From Rubrobacter_A sp965214435 (GTDB lineage Bacteria; Actinomycetota; Rubrobacteria; Rubrobacterales; Rubrobacteraceae), in NCBI GenBank assembly GCA_965214435.1, contig OZ243960.1:558001-622000 (forward strand): a stretch of 64,000 nucleotides of DNA. Reading direction: 5' to 3'. Made by a program: the position numbers and the translations under genes. This document shows positions 63,476 to 64,000 of the stretch, in pieces (within the stretch, counting starts at the first letter, position 1; every line of letters begins with the position of its first letter). The notes under the pieces are model-generated. The model did no database searches and was not told where the DNA came from. It was given only the letters and a program-made list of their open reading frames with translations.

Positions 63476-64000
63476 TCAACCCCGCCTCTCTACCCAGCCC
63501 TCGATGTGACCGTATGGGTCCTGGGTGGCGTGGTAGATCCCCCGGTCGTTCTCCATCCCGAAGCGGTCCAGATCGTAGACGATGTAGTGCACGTTAGGGA
63601 ACGAGTACCAGATCCGCTCTATCTCCGGGAACCTCTCCAAAACCGCCTTGCCCATGCGGTACAGGGTATTCTGCATCGAGGGGCTGTAGTGGTCGGTGAA
63701 GGTCGCGAGTGTCTGGTCCATGACCCCGCTCCAGGTCTCGTTAAAGTCTACTTCGGTGGTGTTGTACTCCCACTTGGAAGTGACGATGGTGGAGAGTATG
63801 CGATCGTTGGTCTCCGGCAGGGTGGTGAACTGCTCGTGCAGAAAGCCTTCCCAACCGGACTGCGTGGTCTTTAGTATGTGGACGTCGCCTATCCCGGCCT
63901 CTACCTTCCGCTCGCCGCTCTCGCCGCCCCACACCCTGGCCCGGTGCTGGCCGCGGCCTCGAACAAAGGAATGCTCGTGCGGCTGGCCGTCGACCTCGAT
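63476..64000 (-). CDS. Urate oxidase, 5' part beyond window
   Basis: The frame runs to the window edge; 174 C-terminal residues are visible. GDVHILKTTQSGWEGFLHEQ (about 37-56 of the visible part) includes the urate-stacking Phe, ETNDRILSTIV the binding Arg, and SPSMQNTLYRMGKAVL the active-site Gln; PNVHYIVYDLDRFGM follows. Cofactor-free oxidase that oxidises urate to 5-hydroxyisourate and H2O2. The N-terminal T-fold half and start lie outside. First visible gene of a purine degradation operon running towards lower coordinates. Confidence 0.92.
   Translation of the reverse strand: MEVDGQPHEHSFVRGRGQHRARVWGGESGERKVEAGIGDVHILKTTQSGWEGFLHEQFTTLPETNDRILSTIVTSKWEYNTTEVDFNETWSGVMDQTLATFTDHYSPSMQNTLYRMGKAVLERFPEIERIWYSFPNVHYIVYDLDRFGMENDRGIYHATQDPYGHIEGWVERRG

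Noticed and set aside
1..64000. Search for tRNA, rRNA, CRISPR, insertion sequences, phage genes and riboswitches
   Set aside because: By eye I found no cloverleaf, transposase, integrase or array; weak riboswitch-like folds were not supportable without computation.

Overview
This is a 64 kb segment of a high-GC (roughly 60-65 % by eye), gene-dense bacterial chromosome. The gene content (actinobacterial-type GlgP, F420-type LLM oxidoreductase, class E-like sortase, RskA-type anti-sigma factor, PASTA kinase, siroheme decarboxylase, MutL, QueF, many GTG/TTG starts) fits a deep-branching actinomycete, most likely Rubrobacter or a close relative; that name is an inference from family memory, not a search. 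I see no rRNA, tRNA, CRISPR array, insertion sequence or prophage. No gap between genes exceeds about 300 bases; the longest are about 150-235 bp and are divergent promoter regions or tails.

Layout. 1-5.1 kb: signalling genes (3'-truncated PAS/GGDEF cyclase, MscS-type channel, ECF sigma with a small soluble partner, STAS protein without the usual phospho-serine). 5.3-18.3 kb: metabolism and transport (succinate-semialdehyde-type ALDH, DUF924, two alpha/beta or LLM enzymes, RTX-repeat secreted protein, DapA-family aldolase plus HAD dehalogenase, VOC protein, a lower-GC DUF4352 protein, TauE permease, fused siroheme decarboxylase AhbA-AhbB, PQQ-type sugar dehydrogenase with type-4 UDG, APC permease). 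18.4-22.9 kb: HD-GYP/MEDS pair, ECF sigma/RskA-like anti-sigma pair, and a surface DUF4397 protein with a sortase-like tail. 23-36 kb: PASTA Ser/Thr kinase, M14 carboxypeptidase, MarR-RND-redoxin-like efflux operon behind a palindromic operator, sortase, DUF2231/DUF1624 membrane proteins. 36-47.6 kb: thioesterases, epoxide-hydrolase-like enzyme, MFS exporter, J-domain membrane protein, GlgP, AlkA, VOC/MarR divergent pair, aldo-keto reductase, PAP2 phosphatase, DoxX-like protein. 47.8-57.5 kb: ClpE/ClpC-like unfoldase, PRC-BON protein, QueF, surface beta-propeller with MPETGG tail, metallo-beta-lactamase/glutaredoxin pair, non-canonical Nramp transporter, gamma-glutamyltransferase, and a 50-residue membrane micro-protein. 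57.5-64 kb: MutL, IclR regulator, and a purine-catabolic operon (uricase, HIU hydrolase, peroxiredoxin, allantoate amidohydrolase, a broken allantoinase, DUF3830).

How the genes work together. Clear functional groups are: urate to allantoate breakdown with built-in peroxide removal, in which the allantoinase has lost its catalytic middle by an in-frame deletion; two sigma/anti-sigma pairs; two MarR-controlled loci with readable operators; a c-di-GMP phosphodiesterase translationally coupled to a MEDS sensor; and a sortase with two candidate substrates in the same window.

The items most worth a second look are the internally deleted allantoinase, the solitary AhbA-AhbB fusion, the HD-GYP/MEDS pair, the Nramp homologue lacking the metal-binding motifs, the ECF sigma gene whose only normal start codon lies inside a perfect hairpin, and the operator arrays of the two MarR genes.
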